Assembly (NCBI GenBank): GCA_963809765.1
Contig: CAWEKT010000001.1
Coordinates: 992,001 to 1,056,000, forward strand
Source: JACVRM01 sp963809765
Lineage (GTDB): Bacteria; Actinomycetota; Thermoleophilia; Gaiellales; Gaiellaceae
Direction: 5' to 3'
DNA length: 64,000 bases
Shown here: positions 31,701 to 39,794 of the stretch, piece after piece
How positions within the stretch are numbered: position 1 is the stretch's first letter
How the letters are laid out: each line of letters starts with the position of its first letter
The notes under the pieces: model-generated
Told to the model about the DNA's origin: nothing
What the model saw: only the letters and a program-made list of their open reading frames with translations
Database searches by the model: none
Program-made: the position numbers and the translations under genes

Positions 31701-32053
31701 GCGCTCGGGCAAGACGCCGTTCGGGGGGCCGCCCGAGATCGTGTGGATGTACGAGCGCTTCGGCCTCTGGGCCGGGCTCAGCCGCCACTTCGCGTCCGCG
31801 CCGACCCAGCTGCTCGAGGCGGGCGATCTGCTCGCCGCCCGGGACTTCGCCGGAGCTGTCGCCGTCTACGTCGGACCTGGGCCTGCGCACGCACGAGGCG
31901 CGGGTGCGGCTGATCGCCGGCCAGGAGTACGCGGCAGAAGGTCGCCGCGCCGAGGCCGAGGCCGAGCTTGCCGCGGCGCTCGCCTTCTACCGCTCGGTCG
32001 GGGCGACGCGGTACGTCCGGCGCGGCGAGGCGCTGCTCGCCCAGTCGGCCTGA
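28737..32053 (+). CDS. Zinc ribbon - adenylyl cyclase - STAND-like ATPase - TPR, array member 5
   Basis: The GTG at 28737 overlaps the stop of member 4 (GTGA). Zinc ribbon CPSCAQQNPAGARFCNSC; cyclase FCDLVGSTARAES, EKFIGDAVMALFG, GDVVNTAARLQ. The frame changes near 29357 and 29415 both look like missing bases, unusual here where insertions dominate. ATPase: GVPGIGKSRIVWE, LVFEDLHWADD, GWGGG-type block present as AWGGGKLNA, GNPFYAEQYARL. After ~30950 the helical tail changes frame several more times, but the last block (LAAALAFYRSVGATRYVRRGEALLAQSA) matches the family. Last gene of the coupled array; the next gene is convergent, 9 bases away. Confidence 0.8.
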
Positions 32054-32062
32054 GCGAGCGCC

Positions 32063-33408
32063 TCAGTGCCCGCCGCAGCGGCGGAACGAGACGGTCTCGG
32101 CGCCGTCGGCCTGCCAGTCGTCGACGCCGCCGCCGACGACCGGACGGGCGTCGATGCCCTCGTGCGCGAGCGCGCTCGCGGCGACCGCGGCGCGCGGGCC
32201 GGTGCTGCAGATCGTCACGACCGGCTTGCCGGTGCGCAGGTCGTCCGCGAGCTGGCGGACGAGCCGGTACGGGCACGTTGCGGCTGCCCGGGATGAAGCC
32301 GTCGTCGCGCTCGTCCGGCTCGCGGACGTCGACGACCTCGACCGCGTCGTCGGCGACCAGCTGCTCGAGCTCGGACAGCGTGAGCGTCTCGGTGTGCGTC
32401 TCGTCGGCGCCGTCGAGCACGTAGCCGGCGAGGTCGAGGAAGCCGACGGCGCGCAGGCCGCGGGCGGCGTCGAGCGCCTCGTCCTCGGTGGCGGCGCGGA
32501 TGACGATCCGCTCCTCCGGGCGACATCATGAAGCCGGCCTTGGTGGCGAAGCTCGAGCCGCTGACCGGGACGTTGATCGCGCCGGGCTGGTGCCCGTGGG
32601 CGTACTGCTCGAGCGGCCGCACGTCGAGCACGACCGCGTCGCCGGCGGCGTCGAGCCGCGGGAGCGGCGCGGCGGCGGCGACGAACGGCCCGCGGTTCAG
32701 CGCCACGATCCGCTGCGCGTTCGGCGGCTTCGGCGTCTTGATCGCCGCCGACTCCTCCACGAACGCGTCCTCGCTGCCGGCCGCCAGCGCGCGGTTGAAG
32801 CGCCGCTCGAAGCCGATCGTGGTCGAGCCCTTGGAGCTCATGGCGGCGCCGCAGAGCGAGCCGGCGACGTGCCCGGGGAAGACCTCGACGCCGTCGGGCA
32901 GCTCGAGCATGCGGTGGACGCTGTGGTAGAGGTCGCGGGCGCCCTCGCGTGCCTCGACGGCGAGGTCGGGCCGGGCGAGGTCGCCGACGAAGATCGAGTC
33001 GCCGGTGAGCAGCATCCACGGCTCGTCGCCGCGCGAGCGGTCGATGACGGCGAAGCAGCAGTGCTCGGGGCGGTGGCCGGGCGTGTGGATCACGCGCAGC
33101 GCGACCTCGCCGACGACGATCTCGTCGCCGTCGGCGAACGGCTCGTTCGGGTACTCCGCCCCGGCCGCCTCGTGGATGCGCACGGTCACGCCGTGCTCGA
33201 GCGCGAAGCGGCCGTGACCGGAGACGTGGTCGGCGTGCGTGTGCGTCTCGAGCACGGCGACGATGCGGACGTCCTTGTCGGCCGCTTCCTCGAGGTAGGG
33301 CTCGATCGCGTACGCCGGGTCGACGACGACCGCCTCGCCGGCCGCCGAGTCGCCGACGAGGTAGGAGGCACAGCCGAGGTCGTCGTCCACGAACTGCTTG
33401 AAGATCAC
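32063..33408 (-). CDS. Metallo-beta-lactamase-fold hydrolase with two rhodanese domains (persulfide-dioxygenase-like)
   Basis: Residues ~1-250 are a glyoxalase II/ETHE1-like MBL fold: THTHADHVSGH metal site, HTPGHRPEH, LLTGDSIFVGD, and the late histidine in FPGHVAGSLCG. Two rhodanese domains follow. The first (VVLDVRPLEQYAHGHQPGAINVP) has lost the usual catalytic loop. The second (EVVDVREPDERDDGFIPGSRNVP) keeps an active cysteine in TICSTGPRA. MBL-rhodanese fusions oxidise or transfer glutathione-type persulfide sulfur, so a role in sulfide detoxification is inferred. Frame changes near 32520 and 32275 are each repaired by dropping one base. GTG start at 33408 behind a leaderless-type -10 box. 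Confidence 0.8.
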
Positions 33409-33415
33409 GAAAGTG

Positions 33416-33421
33416 ACGCTA
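33416..33421 (-). promoter_or_regulatory. Leaderless-type -10 box for the MBL-rhodanese gene (TAGCGT)
   Basis: On the minus strand TAGCGT is followed by 7 nt and GTG 33408. No ribosome site lies between. Confidence 0.5.
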
Positions 33422-33502
33422 CCACTGCGCTCTGTCGGATCGGAAGCGCGGCGCGGAGGACACGGGGACGCGTCCTCCGCTCCATGCGGTCGTCATCGAG
33501 GG

Positions 33503-33991
33503 TCAGGGACGCATGGTCGACATCGGGCGCTTCGCGCACGCGGTCCGCTTGGGCCGCAGCTTCGCGGCGCACTTGCTCGCCGCCCGTGCACCGGCGGGAT
33601 TGCCGTAGGTGCACCAGTCGGCGGACGGGCCGCTCATCCCCCAGCTGTCCCACGAAGGAGGCACGGTGTGCTTGCCGGCCCACTCGTACGAGCGAGCGCC
33701 GAACTGCCACCAGTACTGGACTGCGACGCGGTAGTAGCCGGGCCGGTTGATGGTGAAGTACGTCGTGTAGGCCGTCGGGTTCGAGGCGGTCCACCACGGG
33801 CCGTAGATCAGGCCCGAGCCGAACGCCACGTTCTGATAGGTGAGCTCGCCCATCAGGTCGCGCCGCCAGGCACCCTGACGCCACTCGAACAGGTCGACGC
33901 GCGCCCACACCGCCTCGTTGCCGTAGTAGCTCGTGACCTGGTGATTGAGGTCGATCGACATGTGCCCGTTGCTGCCGCACGAGACCGCCAT
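33503..33991 (-). CDS. Small Trp/Tyr-rich secreted-type protein, N-terminus uncertain
   Basis: 162 residues from ATG 33991. The central ~110 residues are rich in Trp and Tyr (YGPWWTASNPTAYTTYF, GYYRVAVQYWW, GARSYEWAGKH) and end with DWCTYG before a basic tail. The layout matches the C-terminal domain of the RTX protein (GRYAWGAQIYW, GRSVYGWVEPH, KWCSFG) and the neighbour at 34182. No signal peptide is visible from this start. The frame stays open upstream to 34099 with cysteine-containing sequence (SRCIAESQSDC) but no start codon other than CTG, so the true N-terminus is probably lost to a frame error. Likely exported, function unknown; a beta-sandwich is the best guess. Confidence 0.55.
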   Translation of the reverse strand: MAVSCGSNGHMSIDLNHQVTSYYGNEAVWARVDLFEWRQGAWRRDLMGELTYQNVAFGSGLIYGPWWTASNPTAYTTYFTINRPGYYRVAVQYWWQFGARSYEWAGKHTVPPSWDSWGMSGPSADWCTYGNPAGARAASKCAAKLRPKRTACAKRPMSTMRP

Positions 33992-34082
33992 CGACCCGTG
34001 GGGCAGGCGGCAGTCGCTCTGCGATTCGGCGATGCAGCGACTCTCGCCGGAGCTCGCGGCCGCTGAGAGCCGGGAACGGGCG

Positions 34083-34113
34083 CGACAGGGCGCCCCTCAC
34101 GGACGCCCTGTCG
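34083..34113 (-). terminator. Probable hairpin terminator of the 34182 gene
   Basis: A 10-bp inverted repeat (cgacagggcg and its complement) with an 11-nt loop lies ~70 bases beyond the stop of the minus-strand gene at 34182. There is no T run. It overlaps the open frame upstream of the 33991 start, which argues against a start much further upstream. Confidence 0.4.
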
Positions 34114-34181
34114 GCCAGGGTCGCCAGGTCAAGCAGCTTCGCGCTGGCCCGCCGCCGGCGTGCGCTCCTGTCGCATCCGCG

Positions 34182-34682
34182 CTAGCGCGGAGGCCTTCGA
34201 CTTACGGGTGGCCGGGTCGGCTTCGGAGCCCGCTTCTTGATCTGCTTGCCGCTGGCGAATGCTCCGAACGAGCAGCGCCCGAGCCATTCACCCCGGTACT
34301 CCCAGCGCCCGCCGATCGGCCGCGCGTACTCGCCGTAGAACGTGAACGCGCCGACGCCGCCCGGCCAGAGGCTCGGCCCCGCGATCGAGAAGGACGGGAT
34401 GCTCGAGAACCAGCTGGTCGCTGTCCAGCGGCCGGTCTGGCTGTTGAAGATCCACGTGCGGTAATAGGCAACCGGTGCTGCCTCGTAGGCCCCGTTGTAC
34501 GGGCGATAGAAGCCGGCTGTTTGGCTGATGCTGCCACCGACGTGGCAGTTGATCTGAAGAAAGACGAACGACCCGTCGCTGAACGTGGCGGCTGCGGCGG
34601 CGTCCGGGCGTGCGGCCGCTCCGACCGCAGTCAGGGCGAGGACGGCAATGGCGACTCTGCAGAGGTGTGTCTTGATGCGCAT
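34182..34682 (-). CDS. Small secreted Trp-rich protein under the triple-repeat operator
   Basis: ATG 34682 with CAGGAG ribosome site. A clear signal peptide (MRIKTHLCRVAIAVLALTAV...AAAAA) is followed by ~110 residues rich in aromatic residues (YYRTWIFNSQTGRWTATSWF, FTFYGEYARPIGGRWEYRG) closing with RCSFG and a basic proline-rich tail (KKRAPKPTRPP). It belongs to the same small secreted family as 33503-33991 and the RTX C-terminus. The tail resembles those of the metallopeptidases, suggesting a common cell-wall location. It carries the same 11-bp triple repeat upstream as those peptidases, so the three genes are probably co-regulated. Not matched to a named family. Confidence 0.7.
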   Translation of the reverse strand: MRIKTHLCRVAIAVLALTAVGAAARPDAAAAATFSDGSFVFLQINCHVGGSISQTAGFYRPYNGAYEAAPVAYYRTWIFNSQTGRWTATSWFSSIPSFSIAGPSLWPGGVGAFTFYGEYARPIGGRWEYRGEWLGRCSFGAFASGKQIKKRAPKPTRPPVSRRPPR

Positions 34683-34730
34683 GGTGCTCCTGTCGGTTGT
34701 GGGCGTGCGTCACAACCGTCGCCTTGCGAA

Positions 34731-34757
34731 CTCAAGAACCGCTCATGTGGCGCTCAA
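34731..34757 (-). promoter_or_regulatory. Triple 11-bp direct-repeat operator, minus strand (TTGAG, ATGAG, TTGAG)
   Basis: On the plus strand CTCAA (34731), CTCAT (34742) and CTCAA (34753) lie exactly 11 bp apart. On the minus strand they read toward the secreted-protein gene, with the nearest copy 48 bp from its ATG. The middle copy has one mismatch. Spacing and distance match the arrays at 8097 and 9128. Confidence 0.6.
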
Positions 34758-34827
34758 GCGGTCGAGTGGCGAAGGTGCACCGGAGTCATCCGTCCGGGAA
34801 GGGGCCTGCCCTGCTGGGCAGCGACGG

Positions 34828-35962
34828 CTAGAGACCGAGGTGCCGCGCGATCACCATGCGCTGCACCTCGTTCGTGCCCTCGCCGATCTCGAGGATCTTC
34901 TGGTCGCGGTAGAGGCGCGAGATGGCGGACTCTTCCATGAAGCCGTAGCCGCCGTGGATCTGCAGCGCGGAGTTCGCCACACGGTGTGAGAGCTCGCCCG
35001 TGTAGAGCTTCGCCATGGCGGCCTCGAGCGCGAACGGGCGACCCTGGTCCTTGAGCCAGGCCGCCTTGTAGACGAGCGCGCGGCCGGCCTCGATCTCGGT
35101 GGCCATGTCGGCGAGCGCGAACTGGACGGCCTGGAAGCGTGCGATCGGCTTGCCGAACTGCTGCCGCTCCTTGGCGTAGGCGTACGCGAGGTCGTAGGCG
35201 CCCTGGGCCAGCCCGACGCCCATCGCCGCGACCGAGATGCGGCCGCCGTCGAGGATGGTGAGGAACTGCTTGAACCCCTCGCCGCGCGGCCCGAGCAGGT
35301 TGCCCTCGGGGATGGCGACGTCCTTGAAGGAGAGCTCGCGGGTGTCCGAGGCGCGCCAGCCGAGCTTCTCCATCGGGGCGGAGATCACGTAGCCGGGCGC
35401 GCCGTTCGGGACGATCAGGTTGGAGATCTCGCCCTCAGCCGGTGAGCGCGGTGATCGTCACGCAGGCGGAGATGTCGGTGCCGGCGTTGGTGATGAAGAT
35501 CTTCGAGCCGTTCACGACCCACTCGCCGTCGCGCAGCTCGGCGCGGGTGCGCGTTGCGCCGGCGTCCGAGCCGGCGTCGGCCTCCGTCAGGCCGAAGGCG
35601 GCGAGCTGCTCGCCCGAGGCGAGCCGGGGCAGCCACTCCTGCTTCTGCTCCTCGTTCCCGAAGTAGTAGATCGGGAGCGTGCCGAGCGAGTGGTGCGCCG
35701 CGACGGTGATGGCGACCGACGAGTCGATGCGCGTCAGCTCCTCGACCGCGATCGCGTAGGAGACGGTGTCGGTGCCGGCGCCGCCGTACTCCTCCGGGAT
35801 GGTCATGCCCATGAGGCCGAGCTCGGCGAGCTCCTCGACGAGCTCGTACGGGAAGCGGTGCTCGCGGTCGAGCTCGCCGGCGACGGGCGCGACCCGCTGC
35901 TCGGCGAACTCGCGCACCGTGCGGCGCAGCAGCTCGTGCTCGGGCGTCAGGTCGAGGTTCAC
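34828..35962 (-). CDS. Acyl-CoA dehydrogenase (one frameshift)
   Basis: FAD-dependent alpha,beta-dehydrogenation of an acyl-CoA, with electrons passed to ETF. Seen: TPEHELLRRTVREFAEQ N-domain, LTEADAGSDAGATRT flavin segment, KIFITNAG, FGKPIARFQAVQFALADMA, the IHGGYGFM motif and EIGEGTNEVQR. The glutamate in IGEGT is the short/medium-chain type catalytic base; isovaleryl-CoA dehydrogenases usually have Ala or Gly there, so a strict LiuA assignment is not supported despite leucine-pathway genes nearby. One extra base near 35440 splits TALTAEGEISN. The GTG start at 35962 overlaps the stop of leucyl aminopeptidase (GTGA), so it is the second gene of that operon. Confidence 0.85.
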
Positions 35963-37437
35963 GGCCGCTCGCCGCTCGCGAGCCGCTCGGCCAGCGCCGT
36001 CATCAGCCGCACGCCGTAGCCGGTACCGCCGCGCTGCCAGAGGTAGTCGGAGCGCGACCAGGTCAGGAAGCCGGTGCCGGCCATGTCGACGTGCGCCCAC
36101 GGACCCTCGCCTGCGAACTCCTTCAGAAACTCGGCCGCGTAGGCGGGCGCAGCCTGTCCGCGGGAGCTGGAGTTCTTGATGTCCGCGAAGTCGGAGTCGA
36201 CCAGCTTGCGATAGCGCGGATGGAGAGGCAGCGGCCAGGCGTGGTCGCCGGAGGACTCTCCGGCGGCGACCACGGTCTCGCGCCACTCGTCCGGCGTGCC
36301 GAAGACGCCCGCGTACAGGTCGCCCAGCGCGCGGTCCATCGCGCCGGTGAGCGTGGCGAAGTCGACGATGTGGGTCGCCCCTTCGCGCCTCGCATACCAG
36401 AGCGCGTCGGCCAGGACGAGCCGCCCCTCGGCGTCGGTGTTGGTGATCTCGATGGTCTTGCCGTTGGCCGCGCGCAGGATGTCGCCAGGCCGGTAGGCGC
36501 CGCCGCCGACCATGTTCTCCGTCGCGGCGACCACGCCGATCGCGCGGAGCGGGATGCGCAGGGCGGCCAGCGCTCCCATGCCCGCGACCACGGAGCCGCC
36601 GCCGGCCATGTCGCCCTTCATGTCCTCCATGCGCAGAGCCGGCTTGAGCGAGACGCCGCCGGTGTCGAACGTGATCGCCTTGCCCACCAGGCCGAGCACG
36701 ACGTCGGCGGGCGCCCCCGGAGGGTCGTATCGCATGACGATCAGGCGCGCGGGGTTGTGGCTGCCGGCGGCGACACCGCCCAGTGCGCCCATGCCGAGCT
36801 CGCCGATGGCGTCAGGATCGAGTGCGGTGACGGTGAGGTGCTCGACCTCGCCGGCGAAGGCGGCGGCGCGCTCGGCCAGCACGGCCGGCGTGAGCTCGTT
36901 CGGCGGGGCGTTGGCCAGGTCACGGGCGCGGTTCGTCCACTCGGCGACGACCACCGCCCGCTCGGCCGCCTCGCGCACCTCGTCGGTCTCCGCGTCGGCG
37001 AGCAGGACCAGTCCCTCGAGGACCGGCCGCGAGTCGTCGGACTTCCACCGGGCCGGGTCGTAGGCGCCGAGGACGACACCCTCGACGACAGCCCGGGCCT
37101 GCTCGGGAAGCGACGCCGGCAGCTCGGGGTCGAGCGCCCAGGCGACGGTGCCGCCGACACGGGCCAGCGCACGGGCGACGGTGGCGCCTGCCGTCCGCAG
37201 CGCGTCGGCGTCGGCACCGCCGACGCCGGCGGCGATCAGGCGGATGGGCTCGCCGCGCAGCACCACCGCTTCGCCGGGGTCGGCGCGCAACTCCCCGCTG
37301 TCGGCGACGAGACGGAGTCGGTCGGCGACACCACCGTCGAGCCCGGCCGCGCGCATGGGCGCGTCGTCGGGCGCCGGAACGGCGAGCGTCTGCGCGGGGA
37401 GGTCGTCCACGCGGCGGGGGGCAACCTCGATCCGCAC
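35959..37437 (-). CDS. pepA: Leucyl aminopeptidase, M17 family
   Basis: Intact 492-residue cytosolic aminopeptidase with two metals. The catalytic C-terminal half shows GKAITFDTGGVSLKP (lysine and aspartate ligands), DMKGDMAGGGSV and the M17 signature NTDAEGRLVLADAL (Asp, Glu, Arg). ENMVGGGAYRPGD and DFATLTGA also fit. The N-terminal half is weakly conserved, as usual. It releases N-terminal residues from peptides, giving free amino acids, and sits with acyl-CoA genes that would degrade the branched ones. Starts with GTG 37437 behind a leaderless-type box; divergent from the small gene at 37476. Confidence 0.92.
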   Translation of the reverse strand: MRIEVAPRRVDDLPAQTLAVPAPDDAPMRAAGLDGGVADRLRLVADSGELRADPGEAVVLRGEPIRLIAAGVGGADADALRTAGATVARALARVGGTVAWALDPELPASLPEQARAVVEGVVLGAYDPARWKSDDSRPVLEGLVLLADAETDEVREAAERAVVVAEWTNRARDLANAPPNELTPAVLAERAAAFAGEVEHLTVTALDPDAIGELGMGALGGVAAGSHNPARLIVMRYDPPGAPADVVLGLVGKAITFDTGGVSLKPALRMEDMKGDMAGGGSVVAGMGALAALRIPLRAIGVVAATENMVGGGAYRPGDILRAANGKTIEITNTDAEGRLVLADALWYARREGATHIVDFATLTGAMDRALGDLYAGVFGTPDEWRETVVAAGESSGDHAWPLPLHPRYRKLVDSDFADIKNSSSRGQAAPAYAAEFLKEFAGEGPWAHVDMAGTGFLTWSRSDYLWQRGGTGYGVRLMTALAERLASGERP

Positions 37438-37445
37438 GGAGGGCG

Positions 37446-37451
37446 ATGCTA
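37446..37451 (-). promoter_or_regulatory. Leaderless-type -10 box for pepA (TAGCAT)
   Basis: Minus-strand TAGCAT, 8 nt, then GTG 37437, with no purine-rich ribosome site in between. Confidence 0.45.
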
Positions 37452-37475
37452 GCCGACCGCGAATCCTGCAGAGCC

Positions 37476-37736
37476 ATGCCGTCTCTCAAGCTTTTCCGCC
37501 GACGCCCGATATCCGTGCGGGTGAGCACCGTTCAACCTGAGGCTCCGCTCGAGGATTCGAGCGATCCCGCGCCGGATGTCCTGCTCGAGCGCGTGGCCGT
37601 GCTCGTGCGCGAGCGGGAGAGTCTCCGCGCCCGCGGGGCGGGCCGGGGCGAGCTCGAGCGGAACCGCATGCAGATCGCGAACGCCCAGTGGGAGCTCTCG
37701 CGGGCGCTGATCACGCGGTATCTGCCCGCTCCCTAG
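37476..37736 (+). CDS. Small conserved-looking helical protein, unknown function
   Basis: About 86 residues from ATG 37476; the in-frame ATG at 37446 would add ten residues and overlap the pepA promoter. Residues 30-80 are Arg/Glu/Leu-rich and strongly helical (LERVAVLVRERESLRARG, ELERNRMQIANAQWELSRAL), resembling a short coiled coil. No signal peptide, cysteine pair or known motif. It lies between divergent pepA and the SCP2 gene 45 bases downstream. Codon bias is consistent with a real gene. Confidence 0.55.
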   Translation: MPSLKLFRRRPISVRVSTVQPEAPLEDSSDPAPDVLLERVAVLVRERESLRARGAGRGELERNRMQIANAQWELSRALITRYLPAP

Positions 37737-37781
37737 TTCCGCTCTCTGGATAGCCTCCTCCCGATCGACCAGGAGGAGACA

Positions 37782-38090
37782 GTGGGACAGAGTGCCAAGG
37801 AGTTCTTCGACACGCTCTCCAGCCGCGTGGACGCGTCCAAGGCTGCCGGCGTCAACACGACCTATCTGTTCGACGTCGACGGCGCCGGCACGTGGCACGT
37901 CGCGGTCCAGGACTCGGGCGTACAGGTGACCGAGGGCAACGGCGACGCCGACTGCACGATCAGCGTCTCGGAGGAGAACTTCGAGAAGATCGCCGCCGGC
38001 GAGCTGAACCCGACCACGGCGTACATGACCGGGAAGCTGAAGATCAAAGGGGACATGGGCGCCGCGATGAAGCTGCAGAAGCTCTTCTAG
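37782..38090 (+). CDS. SCP2 sterol-carrier-like lipid-binding protein
   Basis: 102 residues, a stand-alone SCP2 domain: FDVDGAGTWHVAVQ, ADCTISVSEENFEKIAAGELNP, TAYMTGKLKIKGDMGAAMKLQKLF. These proteins bind fatty acyl-CoA or similar lipids in a hydrophobic tunnel, and the surrounding acyl-CoA genes fit that. GTG start at 37782 with AGGAGGAG at 37771-37778. The SD can pair with CCTCCTC at 37754-37760, so translation may be structure-controlled. A terminator follows at 38127. Confidence 0.88.
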   Translation: MGQSAKEFFDTLSSRVDASKAAGVNTTYLFDVDGAGTWHVAVQDSGVQVTEGNGDADCTISVSEENFEKIAAGELNPTTAYMTGKLKIKGDMGAAMKLQKLF

Positions 38091-38126
38091 GACCGTCGCT
38101 CCGCGGCCGAGCGCCGCGCGAACCGA

Positions 38127-38151
38127 GAAGGCGGCCTGTCGGGCCGTCTTC
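38127..38151. terminator. Bidirectional hairpin terminator
   Basis: A 10-bp stem (gaaggcggcc with ggccgtcttc, one G-T pair) and 5-nt loop, followed by a T-rich stretch on the plus strand. It lies between the convergent SCP2 gene and the carboxylase. Confidence 0.65.
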
Positions 38152-38186
38152 TTCGTTTCTGTGGCGCGTCGGCCTTCCGGTGTGCG

Positions 38187-39787
38187 CTACTCCTCGAGCT
38201 CGACGAGCAGCTGTCCGCCGCTGACGAGGTCGCCCTCGGCGACGTGAACCGCCTTGACGACCGCCGCGTACGGCGAGACCACCGGGGTCTCCATCTTCAT
38301 CGCCTCGAGGACGATCAGCGGCTCGCGCGGCTCGCACGGTCGCGCCCGGCTCGGCGAGCACCTTGATCACCGTGCCGGGCATCGGCGCCCGCAGCTCGCT
38401 CGACTCCACCGGCCCGTGCCCGTGTGCGGTCGCGTCGACGTCGGGCGGCGGCTGCGGGGCGGGTGTGGGGAGGTTGAGCCGGAACGGCTGCCGCCACGGG
38501 CCTGCCGGCTCGCGCGGGTACGGCGAGAGCGGCGGATGCTCGACCAGGAAGGCCGTCGTCGGTCTCGCCGGCGCGGACCCGCGGATGGCGGACGAGCCAG
38601 CGCAGGAAGGGCAGGTTCGTGGTCACGCCGCGCACGATCGTCTCTGCCAGGGCTGCGTCGAGCTGGTCGAGGGCCTCATCGCGCGTCGGGGCGTGGGCGA
38701 TCAGCTTCGCGATCATCGGGTCGTAGGCGACGCCGACCTCGTCGCCCTCGGCGACGCCGGCGTCGACGCGGACCTCGCCCGGCAGCCGCAGCTCCTCGAT
38801 CCGCCCCGTCTGCGGCAGGAAGGTCTGCGGGTGCTCTGCATACAGGCGAACCTCGACCGCGTGGCCCCGCAGCGCGGGCCCAGGAAGCGGCGTCGACGGA
38901 TCTGCGGCCAGGGCGAGCTGCAGCGCGACGAGATCTATGCCCGTCACCAGCTCGGTGACCGGATGCTCGACCTGGATGCGGCCGTTCAGCTCGAGGAAGT
39001 AGAAGTCGCCTCCGTCGACCATGAACTCGGCCGTACCGAGGCTGCGGTAGCCGACTGCGCGGGCGAAGGCTTCGGCAGCGGAGCTCATGCGCGCTCGCAG
39101 CTCGGCATCGACCGCGGGGGACTCCTCGAGCACTTTCTGGTGGCGGCGCTGGATCGAGCATTCGCGCTCGCCGAGAGAGATGACATCCACCTCTCCGCCG
39201 ACCAGTTGGATCTCGACGTGGCGCGGGCGTTCGACGTAGCGCTCGCAGAAGACCCGGTCGTCGCCGAACGCAGCGGCTGCCTCGCGGCGGGCGGCATCGA
39301 GCGCCTCGTCCAGGTCCGCCGGATCGCGGACGACTCGCATCCCGCGCCCACCGCCGCCTGCCGCCGCCTTGACGATGAGCGGGAAGCCGATCTCCTCCGG
39401 GTCGCCCGTCGGCACGACCGGCACGCCGGCCGCCTCGGCCACGCGTTTCGCCTCGAGCTTGTCGCCGCCGAGCCGGAGCGCCTCGGACGGAGGGCCGACC
39501 CAGACCAGTTCGGCCGCCTCGACGGCCGCCGCGAAGGCGGGGCTCTCGGCCAGGAACCCGTAACCGGGGTGGATGGCGTCGGCGCCGGCCTGGCGGGCAG
39601 CGCGCACGTGCTCCTCCGAGTGCAGGTAGCTCGCGATCTCGACCGTCTCGTCGGCGAGCCGGGTGTGGAGCGCGCCGCGGTCGTCCGGCGCAGCGACCGC
39701 CACGGTGGCGATGCCCAGCTCGCGGCAGGTGCGGAAGATGCGCGCCGCGATCTCCCCGCGGTTGGCGACCAGCAGCTTGCGGATCAC
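38187..39787 (-). CDS. Acyl-CoA carboxylase alpha subunit (biotin carboxylase + biotin carrier), methylcrotonyl-CoA type
   Basis: From GTG 39787: biotin carboxylase domain (IRKLLVANRGEIAARIF, HPGYGFLAES, the ATP-grasp glycine loop KAAAGGGGRGMR, ERYVERPRHVEIQ, FLELNGRIQVEHPVTE) followed by a linker and a C-terminal biotinyl domain with EAMKMETPV, whose lysine carries biotin. Two extra bases, near 38555 and 38335, disrupt the linker and carrier domain. It works with a carboxyltransferase beta subunit; the MCC-type one at 43462 is the obvious partner though 4 kb away. It starts 7 bases after the enoyl-CoA hydratase stop, so both form one operon (LiuC-LiuD-like). Propionyl- or acetyl-CoA use is a possible alternative. 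Confidence 0.85.
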
Positions 39788-39794
39788 AGCCGGC

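Noticed and set aside
2428..32053. Anti-phage defence island (STAND ATPases plus cyclases)
   Set aside because: No nuclease, TIR, protease, pore-forming or cAMP-sensing effector is linked to them, and their domains match signalling proteins; the idea lacks positive evidence.
39784..39794. Hydratase ending at 39784 with a GTGA overlap to the carboxylase
   Set aside because: That ending belongs to the uncorrected frame; the homologous C-terminus ends at 39795.
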